Part shown: in pieces, positions 46,262-56,703 of the stretch
How positions within the stretch are numbered: the stretch's first letter is position 1
How the letters are laid out: each line of letters opens with the position of its first letter
Assembly: GCA_011799875.1 (NCBI GenBank)
Contig: CM022300.1
Coordinates: 109,877,201-109,941,200 of the forward strand
Length of the DNA: 64,000 nt
Source of the DNA: Thinopyrum elongatum
Taxonomy: Eukaryota; Streptophyta; Magnoliopsida; Poales; Poaceae
Direction of reading: 5' to 3'
Notes under the pieces: generated by a model
Databases searched by the model: none
Seen by the model: the letters and a program-made list of their open reading frames with translations, nothing else
What the model was told of the DNA's origin: nothing
Made by a program: the position numbers and the translations under genes

Positions 46262-46880
46262 TAAGGTAGGTAAAAATGCCATTTTTTAGCTAAGCTAGGT
46301 AAAAATGCTAAGTGTAGGTCATTTTAGAGCTAAGCTAGTTAAATAGGTCATTTTGGAGCTTAGTAAGGTTATTATGTCATTTTCGAGGAAAATAAGCTAA
46401 GTCTGTGTCATTTTGGAGGTAACAAAGATTATCATGCCATTTTTGACCTAAGTATGCTAATTATGTCATAAATGAACTGAAGAAGCTAAGTATAGGTCAT
46501 TTTTGAGCTAACCTAGGTAGTTGTGCCATTTTTGACCTAAGTAAGCTAATTATGTCATAAATGAACTAGGTAAGCTAAGTATAGATCATTATTGAGCTAT
46601 CCTAGGTAGTTATGCCATTTTTTTAGCTAACTAAGCATATTAAGTCATTTAGGAGGGAAAAATGCTAGGTATAGGTCATTTTATAGCTATCCTAGGTAAA
46701 GTATAGGTCAACTAAGCTTATTATGTCAATTTGGAGAAAAATAAGGTAAGTATAGGTCATTTTTGTGCTAACCTAGGTGATGATGCCATTTTTGAGCCAA
46801 CTTACGTAAGTATAGCTCATTTTTTATCTAACTTAGGTAATTATGCCATTTAGGAGGAAAATAAGCTAAGTATGCATTTG
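46262..46880. repeat. K1 degenerate AT-rich repeat block
   Basis: The phrases AAGCTAAGTATAGGTCATTT, TTTGAGCTAACCTAGGT and TTATGTCAT recur in loose units of about 35 to 45 bp. No coding is seen. Confidence 0.75.
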
Positions 46881-46904
46881 TTAAGCAAAACACTAGAGAA
46901 AACT

Positions 46905-47820
46905 TACCCTCATCACAACAAATGCGATGAAGATCGAACTAAGGTAACAATTGATCCAACGGCATAATGATACCAAGCCTCGTTATCAATGGCATATTTT
47001 CTAATCTTCTTAATCTTCAAGCGCATTGCATTCATCTTCATCTTGTGATCATCGACGACATCGGCAACATACAACTCCAATGTCATCTTCTCTTCTTCAA
47101 TTCTTTTAATTTTTTCTTTCAAATACTCATTTTCTTTTTCAACTAAATTTAACTTCTCGACAAGAGGGTCGGTTGCAAATTCCGGTTCACATACCTCCTA
47201 GATTAAAATATCTCTATGTCAACTTGATGACCATAATTGTCATAAATGCGAAATGCAACAAATAGTTATAAAAGAGAATTTACCACATCCGAATCATAAA
47301 GCGGGCGAGGGCCGACGGGGACGGATATCAAGACCATGGCACCATGTATAACAAACAATCATACAAAGTAAGAAATTATACAAGTAACTATATAAATCAT
47401 ACAATCATACAAGTAACTATATAAATCAAGTACAACATAAAAAATTGAATACCTAATAATAATCTGGATCGTCGGGTTCAATAAATGCTCCGGGATCAAT
47501 AAATGCATCATCATCATCACTATCAGTAATGACGTGCTCATCATCATCATTAATAAATGCATCATCATGTGGAAGGCCACCTTTACGTAATCAGTCAAGC
47601 ATTAACAGGTCATCCGCAGCAGTAACCTCTTCTAGTTCAGGCTCTTCTTGTTCCGGCTCAAGGGTGAAGTCAGGTTCACTGTCGCTATCTACTTCAATGT
47701 TCTGGGGTGAAGTAGAGCGGTTCTTGAAACATTTTTTGGGAAGACGTGTTTCTTGGAAGAATTCTCCTTCATATGTGTCTGGGTTAATGTGTAGGTAAAG
47801 ATAGACGCCCATGCAACCTA
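46905..47820 (-). pseudogene. K1 gene remnant of unknown function (minus strand)
   Basis: Short minus-strand frames 46913-47122 and 47591-47812 look like exons. The first is charged and helical (MKEKIKRIEEEKMTLELYV) and ends in a hydrophobic stretch (YHYAVGSIVTLV), possibly the start of a membrane segment. I recall such sequence from other Triticeae CACTA elements, without a known function. The second is acidic (SDSEPDFTLEPEQEEPELEE). Splice structure cannot be settled. Confidence 0.4.
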
Positions 47821-47853
47821 GACGCTAATAGGTAAAGATAGGTCCTAATCCCA

Positions 47854-48069
47854 CCCGAGTATGTGTAGATTGGGTTCATTTTCCCATGCTCTGCTCTGAA
47901 TCCGATGCAAAATTTTGGCAGCACCTCCCCGTTGTTCTCCTGATACACGTCTCGGCAATAAGCAGAGAGGATGTGTACCCGGAGAACAACAGGGAGGCAC
48001 TGGCAAAATTCTGCATCGGATCCGGAGCAGAGCATATGGGAAAACGAACCCAATCTACACATACTCGGG
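47854..48069. repeat. K1 hairpin 1 (arms about 100 bp)
   Basis: 47854-47952 is nearly the inverted complement of 47967-48069, with a spacer of about 14 bases. The arms start CCCGAGTATGTGTAGATTGG and end CCAATCTACACATACTCGGG. A transcript from either strand would fold into a long double-stranded stem. Confidence 0.88.
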
Positions 48070-48411
48070 CTGTCCATGGATAACGTTGGACAATTCGAAA
48101 GAATCACAGTTATAAATATGCAAATGCATGCATATTTATAGATGTAACCCTTTCGAACGGGAGACGCATAGTGGTCACGCATACTGATGATTGAAGACAC
48201 CTATAGCTAGCAAGTTTCATCGGCATGAAGACCGGAACAAAGCAAATGAAGGGGGGAGGAGGAGATGTCATTTGTGCTCACCCACGAACGCAGGGCGGAG
48301 CTCGTCGAACACTAGACCCTCGCAGCGACGAAAAAACTGCACATTTAAATCGAAAGATGAGTAACATAGCAATATTGTTTTTTCTGTCAACCTAACTAAA
48401 TATTTATAACA

Positions 48412-48914
48412 GGACGAGCGGGTTAGGGGGTTCCTCAGTGTCGATGGAACCCTAAATAGCAAGTATCATCGGTGCGAGATACATGTGGCGCTCGGCGTTG
48501 AACACTAGATCCACATCCCACAAGTGACGCCGGCGCCCGGCGTCCCGCGCGCAGCAATAGTTCTGGGGGCCGATGACGGTCGAACACCTTGGAGAATTTG
48601 TCTGGTAGCCTCTGCGATGAGGATTAAAGCCAAGTTTTGAAACTTCAAACAAACAAACTGACTTGAGTCAATTTGGGTGTTTCAAGTTTCAACACTTGGC
48701 TTTTAATCATCATCGCAGAGGCTGCAAGACAAATTCGCATAAGTGTTCCACCGCCATCGACCCCGAGAACTGTTGCTGCGGGACGACGGACACTGGTGTC
48801 ACTTGTGGGACGTGGATGTAGTGTTCGACACCGACGGCCACATGTATCTCACACCGATGATACTTGCTATTTAGGGTTCCATCGACATCGAGGAACCCCC
48901 TAACCCGCTCGTCC
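48412..48914. repeat. K1 hairpin 2 (arms about 240 bp)
   Basis: 48412-48651 pairs with 48677-48914, with a spacer of about 25 bases. Outer ends are GGACGAGCGGGTTAGGGGGT and ACCCCCTAACCCGCTCGTCC with small differences. The arms contain gene-like sequence, which suggests an inverted duplication of an exon-bearing segment. Confidence 0.88.
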
Positions 48915-49436
48915 CCGGGCGCCCTCTGGTATGGCGACGCACGGTCGACGGGTCAGCACTCGGACCGGAGGATTCTCGGCATGGGCGATGGCGTCGGGAC
49001 CGGCGGGAACCACTGGCTCCACCATCTATCCCCTCGGCGATCGGCGATCCACGACCCTCTTCCTTTTTTTTCCTTTTTCCTCTTCTTCTACTTATTCTTC
49101 TTTTTTTCAACTTTCTTCTTCTTCTAATTATCTAAACCTAAACCTAGCACTAACCTAATCCTACCACTAACCTAAACCTATTAATAACACCTAAACCTAA
49201 ACAGCAAATAACAGTAGAAAAAAACAAAAAAAAGTTCACCTTGGCTTCGGCGGTGGTGGAGGAGGCGGCGGGGCGGTGGGGCGCCGGGGCAGCGGGGGCG
49301 ATGGGGGTCGGGGGCGGGGGCGGCTCGGGCCCGGGGGCGGCGGCGCGGGTGAGGTGAGGGCCGGGAGAGAGAGAAAGAGAGAGGAGAGAGAGAGGGGTAG
49401 GGCGCGGGCGCCGACCCCTTTTCAGTTAGGTCACAA
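48915..49436. other. K1 region between hairpin 2 and the right array
   Basis: The stretch has a pyrimidine-rich segment (49050-49130), CCTAAACCTA repeats (49130-49205) and a purine-rich, very GC-rich segment (49250-49410). No gene is supported. Confidence 0.6.
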
Positions 49437-49810
49437 CTCTTTGTCGTCTGCTAGCAGACGGCAAAGAGCCTAGCTAGTGGGGTGGGGCCGGGGGGAAACG
49501 GCCGTTAAAACAGCCACTTTCTTTGCCGTCTGCTGGCGGACGGCAAAGAAGCTTTGTCGTCCGCTAGCAGACGGCAAAGAAAGTGGCCGTTAGGTCATTC
49601 TCGTTAGTGGGCCACCCACCCTCTTTGCCGTCTGCTAGCAGACGGCAAAGCTTCTATGCTGTCAGCTAGCAGACGGCAAAGAGCAGGCTGACGGCAAACA
49701 CCCTCTTTGTCGTCCGCTCTTTCTTTGCCGTTAGCTTTCTGTAAGCTGATGGCAAAGACCTTCTTTGCCGTTAGCTAGCAGACGGCAAAGAGCTGGCTGA
49801 CGGCAAAGAT
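49437..49810. repeat. K1 right subterminal array (TTTGCCGTCTGC)
   Basis: Copies of CTTTGCCGTCTGCTAGCAG and inverted units are arranged as at the left end, running up to the right terminal repeat. Confidence 0.85.
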
Positions 49811-49879
49811 CCTGATTCCAGTAGTGACACTACTGCAGGATGCTGCTAACGTGACACTACAATTAGAGACCCTTTAACG

Positions 49880-50400
49880 AAACTATGTGTGATGCATTAA
49901 TCGCAAACGGTGATGAAAAAACCCATCAAAAAAGATGCAAAACATTTGCGATGAAGGATACATCAAACACGGTTCAAATTTTACTTGCGTGTCCGATGCA
50001 GGGCATACGGTTGGTCCATAAGAGCTGTTTGCGATGAGACAGAACAACAGAAACGGGCAGCCATATCAAGGTGTGTGCGATATACGGCATACAGTTCACT
50101 TTGATGAATTGTTTGGTATTAGGGAATGCAACAAAAACGGTTAGCCAGATCAAGGTGTGTGTGATATACGACATATGGTTCACTCGGACGAACTATTTTC
50201 GATTAGGGAACACAACAAAAACGGTTCAACTTAACAAGATGTGTGTGATATGCGGCATACAGCTCACATAGATGAACTGTTTGTGATGAGCCAAAAGAAC
50301 ACAAACGATTCATGTAAACAAGATGTGTGTGATACGCGGCAAATAGCCCACTCGGATGAACTGTTTGCGATGTGAAATTATAACACATACCGTTACTACA
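49880..50400. repeat. K2 left subterminal tandem repeat (about 85 bp units)
   Basis: About five degenerate units carry TGTGTGATATACGGCATACA, then CTCGGATGAACTGTTTGCGA, then AACACAACAAAAACGGTT. Units start near 49985, 50073, 50158, 50241 and 50323. A further partial unit is at 50700-50775. They are candidate binding sites of the element's DNA-binding protein. Confidence 0.8.
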
Positions 50401-50987
50401 GTTAATTCATGTGCGATTATATGTGTACAGAAAACTTTGAAAAATGCAAACTAGTTGCTTGCGGTGGCTAGGAGCATTCACACGGCCGCCTCAACGACGA
50501 GCAGAGCGCGCCGCGGCTGCCTCAACGGCGAGCAACCACACCTGCATATTGCAATTTTGGTCAACCTTCTGGCACCCTGTGGGAGGCGTGACGGCGCATC
50601 CATCGGCCACGATGGTGATATCTTAACCGTGTGTGATAGTGGGCAGACACGTACACATACATCCAAGAACGCGGGCCCACGTACGCCATCCGGGGACCGT
50701 TTCAGGCTTCCGATGCGTGGCATACGGTTGATCCAGAAGAACTGTTTGCGATGAGCCAGAACAACAGAAACGGGCTTCGAGCCCAGAACCATCAATATAT
50801 TTTGACCTTGTTTCTCGTCACATTCCAGATTACAATGCAATAAGTAATTGCAAATCTGTTCACACCGATCAAACCTAAATGTGTTCACACTTAGCACCGA
50901 GCTATAAAAACTACCCACTCAAAAATTACTTAATAGTTACTCTCCTCATCACCCACAAAATAGGTCTTTCCTGTCAGTCGTTTCGCC

Positions 50988-51587
50988 ATGACCGATAGGA
51001 GGAGTTTCGAGTGGACATATAACCAGGGAGCAAAGACCAAGGTCACGGAAGCACTAGAGAGGTCCCGCCGCTACGCGGCAGCCGCAACAGAGATGTCTCG
51101 GCGCTCCACGGAGCCCTCGAACGAGCTCTCACCGGCATGTGAGGGCTCTCACAAGCGCACTCGCAGCATCGGCGATCGCGATGAGCTGGCGTTGCGGAAG
51201 TCCTTGGCCAGCGACGATGACATTCTTGCTGGCCTAATTAAGCAGCAGGAGCTGGTCGATGGCTTGATGAAGCTGCTCGAGATTAGCGATGCCTCGATTG
51301 AGAAGGCGACCGGCCTCGTCAAGCAACTCATGGGTGACAATGCGAAGCTCCTCAAGGCGCTCGCCGAGACGGAGGAGGAGGCCGCCGGCTGGAAGAAGCT
51401 GCATGAGCAGAGCAGTGCCTCGGGGATGACACTGAAAGCGGTCGTCGAGGAACTGATGGGTGACTTGAGGAAGCTCCGGATCGAGTGCGAGCAGGAGGTG
51501 GAGGAATCTGTGGCTGCTGTCAAGCAAAGTCGTGAGGAATTGAAGCAGTTGAAGGATGTCGTCGCCCGGCGATCCATCGAGGAGTAG
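50988..51587 (+). CDS. Unknown coiled-coil protein carried by CACTA K2 (199 aa)
   Basis: This is an uninterrupted 199-codon frame with a clear start (MTDRRSFEWTYNQGAKTKVT). The N-terminal third is basic and Ser/Arg-rich (ERSRRYAAAATEMSRRS). Residues about 85-195 are strongly helical with heptad-like Leu spacing and acidic/basic pairs (GLIKQQELVDGLMKLLEISD, KLLKALAETEEEAAGWKKLH, EELKQLKDVVARRSIEE), so a long coiled coil is likely. No catalytic motif, membrane segment or signal peptide is seen. The coding part is GC-rich against an AT-rich surround. It could be a captured host gene or an element-specific accessory gene such as a TNPA-like DNA binder. Function is unknown. Confidence 0.55.
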   Translation: MTDRRSFEWTYNQGAKTKVTEALERSRRYAAAATEMSRRSTEPSNELSPACEGSHKRTRSIGDRDELALRKSLASDDDILAGLIKQQELVDGLMKLLEISDASIEKATGLVKQLMGDNAKLLKALAETEEEAAGWKKLHEQSSASGMTLKAVVEELMGDLRKLRIECEQEVEESVAAVKQSREELKQLKDVVARRSIEE

Positions 51588-51657
51588 AGACAGTGGCGAC
51601 CCAGATTGTTGTCTGCGATTTCCTTCTTCTCTTGCCCCAGTGTCTTCCGGGCTTTGC

Positions 51658-51806
51658 CGCTTGTGGCATTTTAAATTATCCAGAATATGTAAGACAATTA
51701 TTATCCGCGCCATTGTAAATTTGTCGTCGTATTATCCGTTGCCATTTTATTTGTTGTCATATTATCCGTTGCCCTATGTGGCATTTTAAATTATCCAGAA
51801 TATGAG
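51658..51806. repeat. Direct duplication after the coiled-coil frame
   Basis: GTGGCATTTTAAATTATCCAG occurs at about 51663 and again at about 51779, with ATTATCCGTTGCC also doubled between them. The spacing is about 116 bp. It lies in what would be the 3' untranslated part. Confidence 0.8.
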
Positions 51807-52012
51807 TTGAAAACACAAACAAAGCAAATGCTAACATTGAGCGGGGCCATGGGATCACAAGCAAACACCCTCCGTCCAGGTGCTTTAACTAACCACATGT
51901 TAAACAGCGGCTCGGCCGCCATTAACGGAGAAGTTGTGAGCAAGGCGGGCGGCTGGTGGATGGAGGTCAAAGAGCTCGCTTCCTGGTGAGCATGGGCGGC
52001 CTTGCTGCTCGC

Positions 52013-52135
52013 ACGTGTCCCATCGAGCCTGCGAGGTGGACAGGTCGCACGCGTCCCGTCGAGCCTGCGCGGTGGACTGCTCACACGCGTACCGTCGAGC
52101 CTGCACGGCAGACTTCTTGTGCTCGTCCCGTCTAA
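52013..52135. repeat. 28-bp GC-rich tandem repeat
   Basis: Four units of the form CGTCCCGTCGAGCCTGCGCG plus GTGGACTG vary slightly. The 28-bp period is not a multiple of three, so adjacent units change frame. No gene is supported between 51810 and 52370. Confidence 0.8.
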
Positions 52136-52369
52136 TCAAACAGCTGCACGCACACCACCGAGTATGGTTAAATTTTCGCACAAAATACAAAGATGACCAA
52201 TGAACAAGGACCGAGGTAGTACTATCCCATAAGAAAAGAGGGACGCGTGGCCGCACTTAAATGGTTATGGGAACACACACGGTTCATATAATACAACCGT
52301 TTGCAATATTAACGTGTCAGCTATTTGTTTCAAAAGGACTTCATTGGCTATTAATGTGTGCGTCTTGTC

Positions 52370-54185
52370 TCAAACTGGACGATTTTTTTACCACGACATA
52401 TATGTGCCATGTCATGAACCATGCCAACTTTCATGTTTTTTGAGTGATTTTTCGATTTACTGGGATATAAAAACCGAGATTCTCAATGTTTCAGGATGAC
52501 GAGATGTTTGTAATTCATTCCCATTCCTTCAATGAGACCTAAACATGCACCCAATGACACATGTATGATTTTCCACCCATTTTGCTTCACTTGAGCATGT
52601 GCTTGTAGTTCAAATTTGAATTATGAACTACATTAAATGCCTAGAAAACTCAATTAATATATAAAATGGCCAAACGAACCCTGAACAGTTTAAAATTTCA
52701 GCACGACACTCCCTGTTATTCTATGTTGCCTGTAGAAAACAAAATACAAGGCGAGAAGAGGCAGCGATTATCGTTTCGCCCACAAGAGGGGCATGTTTCC
52801 CTACCGGAACCACGAGGGTTGTCAGAAGCTTCGGTTTGTAAGAGGCTTGAAATATAGCTTGCCCAAATTGGACAATTTTTTTACCACGACATATATGTGC
52901 CATGTCGTGGCACCATGCCAAGTTTCATATTTTTTTTGGTGAATTTTGGATTTTCGGAGATTTAAAAACCGAGATTCGCAATGTTTGAGGCCGAGCCAGG
53001 ACACTGAGATGGTTGAATTCATTCCCATTCCTTCCATGGGACCTAAACATGGACCCCAAGGACACATGTACAATTTTTCTAGCCATTCTGGTGCACTAGA
53101 GCATGTATTTGTAGTTCGGATTTGAATTATGGACATTAAATGCCTAGAAAACTCAATTAATGAATAAAAAAGGTCAAATGAACCCTGAATAATTTCAAAG
53201 TTCAGCGCGAATCTCCCGTTGTTCCATGTTGCGTGTAGAAGAAAATACAAGGCTAGAAGAGGGAGCGATTATCATTTTGCCCACAAGGGGGCACATTTCC
53301 CTATCGAAACCACAAGGGTTCTTGCGAGAGGCTCCGGTTTGTAAGATGTTTGTAATAAAGCTTGGCCCAAATTGGACAATGTTTTTACCATGACATATAT
53401 GTGCCATGACGTGACACCATCCCAACTTCATGACTTTCTGGTGAGTTTTGGATTTGCGGAGATTTAAAAACCGAGATTCCAAATGTTTGAGGACGAGCAA
53501 GGACGCCGGTACGGTTGTAATTCATTCCCATTCCTTGCATGGGACCTAAACATGCACCCAAGGACACATGTATGATTTTTCTAGCAATTTTGGTGAACTG
53601 GAGCATGTATTTGTAGTTCAGATTTGAATTATGGACATTAAATGCCTAGGAAACTCAATTAATGTATAAAAAGGCCAAACGAACCCTGAATAATTTTAAA
53701 TTTCAGCACGGATATCCTGTCGTTCCATGTTGCCTGTAGAAAAAATACAAGGCAAAAAGAGGAAGTGATTATCGTTTCGCCCACAAGGGGGACACGTTTC
53801 CCTATCGGAACCACAAGGCTTCTTGAGAGAAGCTCCGGTTTGTAAGAGGCTTGTAATAAAACTTGCCCCAAAATGGACAAAAAAAATTCCACGACATATA
53901 TGTGCCATGTCGTGACACCATGCCAAGTTTCACGATTTTCGGGTGAGTTTTGGATTTACGAGGATTTAAAAACCAAGATTCTCAATGTCCGAGGCCGAGC
54001 CAGACGCCGAGACAGTTGTAATTCATTCTCATTCTTTACATGGGACCTAAACATGCATCCAAGGACACATGTATGATTTTTGTAGCCATTTTGGTGCACT
54101 AATTTGAATTCTGCACATTAAATTAATGCTTATAAAGCTTAATTATAATGTATAAAAAAGGCCAAATGAACCCTGAATATTTAAA
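52370..54185. repeat. Tandem array of about 495-bp units (four copies)
   Basis: Units begin with GGACAATTTTTTTACCACGA near 52376, 52868, 53373 and 53875, the last one shorter. Each contains CACGACATATATGTGCCATG, a CATTCCCATTCC-type segment, GGGACCTAAACATGCACCCA and GCCCACAAGGGGG. The copies have diverged by point changes and small indels. No coding function is seen. Confidence 0.9.
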
Positions 54186-54559
54186 GCAGTTCTGGTCAAC
54201 CGTCTGACACCAGTGGGTAAGCACTATGCGCATGCGTCGTGCTAGCTCACACTTCCTTCTCTACTAAGTTTTCCATATTAATCTTGTTATATATCCAAAC
54301 ACGCTACCGTTTCCCGCCACTCCTCCCATCGGTTTCCCGCCTCTTCTCCCATCAGTTTCCCGCTGCTAGTGTCAGTGCTCATAGAAGGCTAGGCGGCGAC
54401 ACACCGTCCATGTAAATATTGCACACAGTTTCTAAAAGCACAAACGTGTGTGATAGTAGCGAGTAGGTCCCATAGGGTGACCAGCGTGAAACGCCTTAAA
54501 GGCAAGGAGGCAATTCTTATCAGCAAGGGGCGGCTTCCCATCCGCTAACCTAGTCGAAT

Positions 54560-54625
54560 AGAACGCAGAAGTTAAGCGTGCTGGGTCTGGAGTAGTCTAA
54601 GGATGGGTGACCCGGTGGGAAGTTT
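54560..54625 (+). other. 5S rRNA-derived segment inside CACTA K2
   Basis: The stretch holds AGAACGCAGAAGTTAAGCGT, GCTGGGTCTGGAGTAGT and AAGGATGGGTGACCCGGTGG, colinear with nucleotides about 40-105 of plant 5S rRNA. It includes counterparts of the A box, intermediate element and C box of the internal pol III promoter. The 5' third is not recognisable, and differences such as GGGTCTGG for GGGCGAGAG show it is not an rRNA gene. It may be a 5S-derived SINE-like insertion or a captured fragment. Confidence 0.75.
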
Positions 54626-54859
54626 CATATCTCAAGCTTCATATAAACGCCATGATACGGTCATTATAGACATTTATCATCTAAATGTCTCTATAGTGAC
54701 CTGTCATGATGATTATATAAACCTTGGGATCTTGTTTTGCTAATTTGTAGAGTATGTTTTTTTATTGGTTAATTTTTGTTCTCAAAAATCGAAGAATGAT
54801 CGACATCTGTAGGCCCACACAAATTATCCCTTTGACCCAATGCACGAGAAGGGTTTCAT

Positions 54860-55845
54860 GTAGTTGGTGCCCCCTCAAAGTTGTGCATTGGGGATTTGAA
54901 CACATCACACACCACCTATACATAATTTCGGGCCGCATGCAGTGTATAGGGGGGTCGTCTGATCAACCACGTCTCCCTTGTGCAGTTTTTTGTGATGACA
55001 CGCATATCCATGGGCTCCCCGAGTGTATATATATCATCCCTTTGACCGATAACGAGGGGTATGTGTTGGCCATGAATGGATTCCTCCTAGTTCGTGTTAG
55101 GGCCGGTCACCGTCACATGTCGTTCAACCAAAGTTCGAGCTCATGCTTTGTCAGGATTCCCTCCCACACGTTCGGATTGGTGGGTTCGACCGACACCGTA
55201 CCCTGCCCATCTCGTCCTTAATTACCACACATCACCCCTTCCAATGTACATCATTTTAGGCCGCATGCAGGCGGTGCTGGTTTTGTGGTCCCTCTCGTGC
55301 GATTTTTTATGATGGTTCAATCTATTGGCCCAAGCGGTTTATATATATATTCTATCCATTTTTTATCGACAACAACAGTTGTCGTTTGACCAAGCGATAG
55401 ATTCACTGGTCCGTCTTATGGTAGGTCATGGCGGCATGCATGTATGACCAAAGTATCATTACGTGCATCTGCCCCGCCACACAAAGTGGGAGGTGGGTCA
55501 AGCACCCTAGCTAGGTAGCTACGACATTATGTCATTATAGATATATCTAAGGGTGCTTTCGGTTTTGCGAGGCAGGTGCCACCAAAGTTGTGCATTGTAT
55601 ATTTAAAATTTTAAACATCACACCCTATATTCTTACATATATTTGGCCACTTCCAGGTGGTTCTTGACTTCTGGCCCCTATCATCGATCTTCGACGACGC
55701 GCCCAACCGTGGGCCCGCGCGGTCAAAGTTGTGCATTAGAATTTTGAACATCACAGACCACCCTTTTCACTCATATATATTTGGGCCACATGCTGGTGTG
55801 GCTGTCTTCTGACCCTCTCTGATGTTTTTTTGATGCAAAGACTCG
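54860..55845. repeat. Degenerate repeat with AAAGTTGTGCATT and GGGCCGCATGC
   Basis: Segments of about 120 to 150 bp recur loosely at about 54878, 55195, 55577 and 55726. They share AAAGTTGTGCATTG, TGAACATCACA, CACCC, TACATATTTGGGCC and a late TTTTTTGATGA. Divergence is strong. The short frame 54754-55221 is not supported as a gene. Confidence 0.5.
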
Positions 55846-55871
55846 AATGACGCTCAACGGACACGGGTGTA

Positions 55872-56158
55872 CTGGCTTAACCGTGTGCGATGCAAGTGCA
55901 CTGTGAAATCACCACGATTGCGCAAGCGCGATCAAGGGTGTAGGTGGTGGATTAACCGTGTGAGATGCTAGTGGGCTGTGAAATCACCACAACTGCGCAA
56001 GCGCGAGTAGGGGTTGAGGTAGTGGTTTAACCGTGTGTGATGCAAGTGCGCTGTGAATCACCATGACTGCGCAAGCGTGAGCAAAGGTGGAGGTACTGGC
56101 TTAACCGTGTGCGATGCTAGTGCGTTGTAAAATCACCACCTGCGCAAGCTAAAGGTGG
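55872..56158. repeat. 75-bp tandem repeat with TTAACCGTGTGCGATG core (four copies)
   Basis: Units start near 55877, 55952, 56028 and 56101 with TTAACCGTGTGCGATGCAAG or close variants, followed by TGTGAAATCACCACGA and TGCGCAAGCGCGA. The core resembles the motif that recurs at both ends of K2. Confidence 0.88.
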
Positions 56159-56703
56159 GTAGTTTATTTAGATTGAATTCCACGTCCGCGTCTGAAAATT
56201 AGGACGAACCGTGTGTGATAGATCAACTAGCTAGAAATCTAAAAACAAACTACCCGCCTTGAGCGTTGCAAAAATCGGCGGTTCCGCCGCTTTTCCTTAT
56301 TATCATACACGCATATTCTTATTGGACCATGTGTGATCTTGGGTGCTCCCGCCCCGCATCAATTCCTTTACCCAAATTTTAGTATCCGCGGTACTTCAAC
56401 CGTCGCCCCCACTCCTCCAGCACGGACCTTATAGTAAAATTGCAGTAGCCGAGGCATTTGAACCGTCGTCCTCCCTCGTCCACCACCATCTCCACCCACC
56501 ATTACTAAAAATTTTAGTAGCTACGGCGTATCCTCAAATACCACCCCCCTCCACAGTCCTCCCACCCGCCCCCTCCCCCCTCGAACCCTAGCTCGCCGCC
56601 GCCGCCAACCCCTGCCGGTCTGCCCGTTCCTCCTAGCTTAGTTAATAAAGTTCAGGTTACCCAGCGATTCCCATACCGTCGCCCCACTCCCTTGAGTATT
56701 TAG

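Larger units (their letters stand above)
45282..49826 (-). mobile_element. CACTA transposon K1, non-autonomous (4545 bp)
   Basis: The ends are CACTACAGGAATCAGGA and, inverted, CACTACTGGAATCAGGA, with duplication ACA (45279-45281 and 49827-49829). Subterminal arrays of TTTGCCGTCTGC and its complement GCAGACGGCAAA fill about 45300-45675 and 49437-49810. The interior has a GAA microsatellite, a degenerate repeat block, minus-strand gene-like remnants and two large hairpins. No transposase catalytic domain is recognised. Confidence 0.92.

Noticed and set aside
54560..54625. Functional 5S rRNA gene
   Set aside because: Only the middle and 3' parts are similar, with changes in conserved positions, and the 5' third is missing.
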